DNA of 8,100 bases from Clostridia bacterium (GTDB lineage Bacteria > Bacillota_A > Clostridia > Oscillospirales > CAG-272). Position 1 is the first letter of the stretch, and each line of letters opens with the position of its first letter. The notes beneath the pieces are model-generated. The model did not search any database. It was not told the origin of the DNA and saw nothing but the letters and a program-made list of their open reading frames with translations. Position numbers and translations under genes: made by a program. The stretch covers positions 1 through 8,100 of the forward strand of contig JAFUQY010000068.1 of the NCBI GenBank assembly GCA_017472105.1, written 5' to 3'. This document shows, piece after piece, positions 6,005 through 8,100 of the stretch.

Positions 6005-7087
6005 ATGATCCGGAAACTGATTGAAGAACGGAATCTTCCCGCGCTGATGCAGAGGAACGACGGCTCGCCGGTCACCAAGGAAAACTGGCCCGAAAGACGC
6101 CGCGAGCTCATCGATGTGCTGGAAACCATGGAGTACGGCAGATTCCCGAAGAAATGCGGCGAGACCACGTGGAAAGTCGTCGAAAAGAAGGAATCCTCCG
6201 CCGGAAAAGCGACCAAGAGCCGTGTGGAAATCACCGTTCCCATGCCTGACGGCGAGAGCTTTACCTTCCCGGTGACCGTTTCCATGCCCAATTCCGCGAC
6301 AAAGGATGCGCCCAAGCCCGCGTTTGTGTACATATCCTTCGCGTTCCTGTGGTACTATCCCGAGGAAGAGCTGGTTGACAACGACGTCACCGTTGCGGAA
6401 ATGTGGATGAACGACGTCGCGCTGGATACCAATGAGCATCTGGAAAAGATGGCGGCGCATTTCTCAAAGGACGGTCAGCGCGGACCCGATACCACCGGCA
6501 AAATCGGTCTGTGGGCATTTGCGGCGTCCTGCGTGCTCGATTATCTCCTCTCCCTCGACGGCGTGGACAAGGATCATGTGGGCGTCATCGGTCACTCGCG
6601 TCTGGGCAAAACCGCGCTGTGGGCAGGTGTCAACGATGAACGCTTCACGCATGTGTTTTCCAACGACTCCGGCTGTTCCGGTGCGGCGCTCACGAGAAAG
6701 AAGGTCGGCGAAGATTTCCCGGCAATCTGGCGTCGGTTCCCCTACTGGTTCTGCGAAAACATGAAGGAGATCTCCGGAACGGTGGAAGACTCCGAAAACG
6801 CGCCGTTCGACCAGCATTTCCTCCTTGCGGCAGTGGCACCGAGAAAGCTCTACGTTGCATCGGCGGAAAAGGACGAATGGGCAGACCCCGTGTCCGAATA
6901 TCTGGCATGCGCCGCCGCGTCCGAAGCGTGGGAAGTCAACGGCCTGACCGGATTCGTGCACCCCGATCGTCTGCCGGAAAACTGGGACAGATTCGCCGAC
7001 GGCAATATCGGATACCACCTCAGACCCGGCACGCATTACCTCTCCCGTCACGACTGGGTGCGGTACTGCGACTACCTGAAAATCTGA
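6005..7087 (+). CDS. CE15-type (glucuronoyl esterase-like) alpha/beta hydrolase, cytoplasmic
   Basis: This 360-residue protein has the serine nucleophile motif GHSRLGKTALWAG (Ser198), followed by SNDSGCSGAAL (219-229). A segment ASAEKDEWADP may carry the acid, and the late PGTHYLSRHDW supplies the candidate His344. This set and order match bacterial carbohydrate esterase family 15, whose members cleave ester bonds between glucuronic acid on xylan and lignin alcohols. Several bacterial relatives are annotated only as acetylxylan esterase-like or alpha/beta hydrolases, and the substrate here is unproved. Unlike secreted CE15 enzymes it has no signal peptide, so it would act inside the cell, perhaps on imported uronate-containing oligosaccharides. 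AAGGAG lies eight bases before ATG. It follows comF by 28 bases, and a terminator follows it. Confidence 0.82.
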   Translation: MIRKLIEERNLPALMQRNDGSPVTKENWPERRRELIDVLETMEYGRFPKKCGETTWKVVEKKESSAGKATKSRVEITVPMPDGESFTFPVTVSMPNSATKDAPKPAFVYISFAFLWYYPEEELVDNDVTVAEMWMNDVALDTNEHLEKMAAHFSKDGQRGPDTTGKIGLWAFAASCVLDYLLSLDGVDKDHVGVIGHSRLGKTALWAGVNDERFTHVFSNDSGCSGAALTRKKVGEDFPAIWRRFPYWFCENMKEISGTVEDSENAPFDQHFLLAAVAPRKLYVASAEKDEWADPVSEYLACAAASEAWEVNGLTGFVHPDRLPENWDRFADGNIGYHLRPGTHYLSRHDWVRYCDYLKI

Positions 7088-7104
7088 TTTTTTCGTGAAT
7101 TCCT

Positions 7105-7133
7105 GAATAATCCGCCCTCGCTCCGGTGATACT
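7105..7133 (+). promoter_or_regulatory. Candidate sigma-F (forespore) promoter of spoIIR
   Basis: GAATA (7105-7109), 15 bases, then GGTGATACT (7125-7133) fits the Bacillus sigma-F pattern GYWTA-N15-GGNRANANT at every constrained position but one. spoIIR is a known sigma-F target, which supports the call. Transcription would begin near 7140, after the left arm of the overlapping terminator. No sigma-A promoter is seen in this gap. Confidence 0.5.
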
Positions 7134-7162
7134 GAGTGTATCTTACAGAACGAGGGCTTTTT
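7114..7162 (+). terminator. Bipartite terminator hairpin overlapping the spoIIR ribosome binding site
   Basis: GCCCTCG (7114-7120) pairs perfectly with CGAGGGC (7151-7157), directly followed by five T (7158-7162). Inside the 30-base loop a second stem, GATAC (7128-7132) with GTATC (7138-7142), can stack. It should end the comF-esterase transcript. The right arm contains GAGGG (7152-7156), the only visible ribosome binding site for spoIIR, and the T-run ends one base before its ATG. Any readthrough message would also have that site masked. Confidence 0.7.
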
Positions 7163-7163
7163 C

Positions 7164-7766
7164 ATGAAACACATCACGGCATTTGCGGCATCCATCCTCA
7201 TCGCGGCGGCAGTTCTCAGCGTGCTTCCGGTTTACGGCGAAACGGAGATTTACGACGACGTCCTGCGGCTCCACGTCATTGCAGAGTCGGACTCGGACGC
7301 GGATCAGGCGATGAAGCTGAAGGTGCGGGATGCGGTTCTTGACTGTCTGGCGGCGGAAATGGACGACTGCGTGACTGTGGAGGATGCACTTGCCACGGCG
7401 CAGGATATGCTCGATGAAGTGGAAACGGCGGCTGAGCGGTGCCTTGACGAAAACGGCTCGGACTGCACGGTGTCGGTATCGCTCGGCAGGGAACAGTACC
7501 CCAGACGGGATTACGGTGCGTCGGTGATGCCTGCGGGGACGTACCACTCCCTGCGCGTCACGATCGGAGAAGGCGAAGGGAAGAACTGGTGGTGCGTGCT
7601 GTTCCCGACGGTGTGCGTGAGATTTGCCGAGGCGGATGAGGATACCTACATCGCGGCGGGCTTCACACCGGAGGAATACCGGATCATCACCGGATCGGCT
7701 GGAAAACTGCGCGTGCGGTTCCGTGTGCTCGAAATCCTGTCGGAACTTGTCGGGTTCGGGTATTGA
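7164..7766 (+). CDS. spoIIR: Stage II sporulation protein R
   Basis: This 200-residue protein starts with a hydrophobic signal segment (residues 4-25, ending near PVYG). The SpoIIR hallmarks follow: LRLHVIAESDSDADQAMKLK (34-53), VRDAVLDCL, REQYPRRDYG (109-118), PAGTYHSLRVTIGEGEGKNW (123-142) and WCVLFP. SpoIIR is made in the forespore under sigma-F and secreted into the intermembrane space. There it triggers the membrane protease SpoIIGA to process pro-sigma-E in the mother cell. The length and single-domain form are normal for the family. The partner genes spoIIGA and sigE are not in the window, as is usual for this gene. The start at 7164 follows the weak GAGGG site seven bases upstream, which lies inside a terminator stem. 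Confidence 0.95.
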   Translation: MKHITAFAASILIAAAVLSVLPVYGETEIYDDVLRLHVIAESDSDADQAMKLKVRDAVLDCLAAEMDDCVTVEDALATAQDMLDEVETAAERCLDENGSDCTVSVSLGREQYPRRDYGASVMPAGTYHSLRVTIGEGEGKNWWCVLFPTVCVRFAEADEDTYIAAGFTPEEYRIITGSAGKLRVRFRVLEILSELVGFGY

Positions 7767-7859
7767 GGGATGATCCCGTATCAGCAAAGCGGAATGTCGT
7801 GGGAGCTGTTGTGATTTCGGCTTCAAAAACGCCGGTATGCCCGCGGTGATCTGACCTGC
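7767..7859. other. Gap after spoIIR, no gene seen
   Basis: A near-palindrome GGGATGATCCC (7767-7777) directly follows the spoIIR stop, but its arms are too close to form a hairpin and no T-run follows. GC-rich inverted bits near 7829-7848 are short. I see no convincing terminator for spoIIR on the plus strand and no coding sequence. Confidence 0.5.
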
Positions 7860-7896
7860 AAAAAAATTCGAAAAAATCTCAAAAAAGTTTGAAAAA
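7860..7896 (+). promoter_or_regulatory. Four helically phased A-tracts (curved UP-like element)
   Basis: Runs of A at 7860-7866, 7871-7876, 7881-7886 and 7892-7896 have centres about 10 to 10.5 bases apart, one helical turn. They end five bases before the -35 of the tRNA promoter. Phased A-tracts bend DNA, and A-rich upstream elements contact the RNA polymerase alpha subunit at stable-RNA promoters. Confidence 0.75.
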
Positions 7897-7900
7897 GGTA

Positions 7901-7929
7901 TTGACATTCGAAAGCGAGTGTGATATAAT
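7901..7929 (+). promoter_or_regulatory. Perfect-consensus stable-RNA promoter
   Basis: TTGACA (7901-7906), 17 bases, TATAAT (7924-7929), with TGA (7921-7923) giving an extended -10. Start near 7936, about 55 bases before the tRNA. Together with the upstream A-tracts this is the strongest promoter in the window. Confidence 0.9.
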
Positions 7930-7945
7930 ATCAACGTCGCAGGGA

Positions 7946-7964
7946 GAGAACACAAAAAGTTCTC
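7946..7964 (+). promoter_or_regulatory. Leader hairpin before the tRNA
   Basis: GAGAAC (7946-7951) pairs with GTTCTC (7959-7964) around a 7-base A-rich loop. A similar half, GTTCAC, follows at 7970-7975. The stretch GTTCTCAAACA loosely recalls a boxA antitermination signal. The seven-base gap between GAAC and GTTC does not fit a LexA box. A processing or antitermination role is possible but unproved. Confidence 0.4.
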
Positions 7965-7990
7965 AAACAGTTCACAATAAGTTAATAAAT

Positions 7991-8067
7991 GGCGGAATAG
8001 CTCAGCTGGCTAGATCAATAGGTTCATACCCGATAGGTCGTGGGTTCAAGTCCAACTTCCACTACCA
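7991..8067 (+). tRNA. tRNA-Met(CAT)-like gene with one mispair in every stem
   Basis: The 77-base cloverleaf has an acceptor arm (7991-7997 with 8057-8063), discriminator A and an encoded CCA (8065-8067). The D arm is 8000-8003 with 8013-8016. The anticodon arm is 8018-8022 with 8030-8034, with loop TTCATAC and anticodon CAT at 8025-8027. The T arm is 8040-8044 with 8052-8056, with loop TTCAAGT. Each stem has one non-pairing position: C7993-A8061, C8001-T8015, A8020-G8032 and G8042-A8054. G7991-T8063 is also a wobble. Invariant loop features are kept, as is the strong promoter. It resembles elongator Met rather than initiator, which would carry three G-C pairs in the anticodon stem. It may be a decaying or specialised tRNA, or contain sequence errors. 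Confidence 0.75.
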
Positions 8068-8087
8068 TAGTGATTCACCAGTGTTAC

Positions 8088-8100
8088 GGCCCGATGGTCA
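8088..8100 (+). tRNA. Probable start of tRNA-Glu, cut by window edge
   Basis: The last 13 bases, GGCCCGATGGTCA, resemble the first bases of bacterial tRNA-Glu, whose acceptor and D-arm commonly begin GGCCCGTTGGTCA. It lies 20 bases after the CCA of the preceding tRNA and would be in the same transcript. Too little is visible to see an anticodon. Confidence 0.5.

Noticed and set aside
7767..7777. Terminator after spoIIR
   Set aside because: GGGATGATCCC has only one base between arms and no T-run follows.
7143..7955. 270-codon minus-strand open frame over spoIIR and the promoter region
   Set aside because: Antisense to a certain SpoIIR gene; low-complexity Arg/His content and no domain.
7946..7964. 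LexA box in the tRNA leader
   Set aside because: GAAC and GTTC are seven bases apart instead of the required four.

Overview
The window looks like chromosome from an endospore-forming member of Clostridia (Bacillota), probably an Oscillospirales-type gut or rumen organism. The evidence is a GC-rich sequence with AGGAGG-type ribosome binding sites, a clear SpoIIR sporulation gene, a DUF1540 cysteine-rich protein, and a LexA/DinR-type SOS box of Gram-positive type. No phage, transposon or CRISPR is visible. Most of it is ordinary chromosome, with regulatory detail in the gaps.

Layout. Positions 1-302 (minus) hold the start of a GNAT acetyltransferase gene interrupted by an in-frame TAG. Divergent from it is a small DUF1540 protein (469-681, plus) with a hairpin in its leader and a terminator at its end. 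Two independent minus-strand genes follow: an XRE/helical-repeat regulator (703-1785) and a membrane acyltransferase-3 protein (1879-2916). An 18-bp tandem repeat (2983-3066) overlaps the 3' end of the next minus-strand gene, a Y-family DNA polymerase (3054-4346).

The polymerase is divergent from a SRAP/HMCES-type abasic-site protein (4542-5114, plus). The space between them carries two strong promoters that point toward each other. One near-perfect LexA box lies inside the polymerase promoter spacer, and a weaker one lies between the two start sites. This looks like a compact SOS module joining lesion bypass with abasic-site protection.

The plus strand continues with a ComF-type phosphoribosyltransferase (GTG start at 5212) and a cytoplasmic CE15-type esterase (6005-7087), probably cotranscribed. 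Between the esterase and spoIIR (7164-7766), a terminator hairpin, a candidate sigma-F promoter and the spoIIR ribosome binding site overlap. A forespore transcript could therefore escape the hairpin that would stop readthrough from upstream.

The right end is a stable-RNA locus: four helically phased A-tracts, a perfect TTGACA-17-TATAAT promoter with a TG extension, a leader hairpin, a tRNA-Met(CAT)-like gene with one non-pairing position in each of its four stems, and the first bases of what appears to be a tRNA-Glu. The points most worth a second look are this tRNA, the spoIIR leader, the face-to-face SOS promoters, the amber-interrupted GNAT gene and the repeat at the polymerase stop codon.
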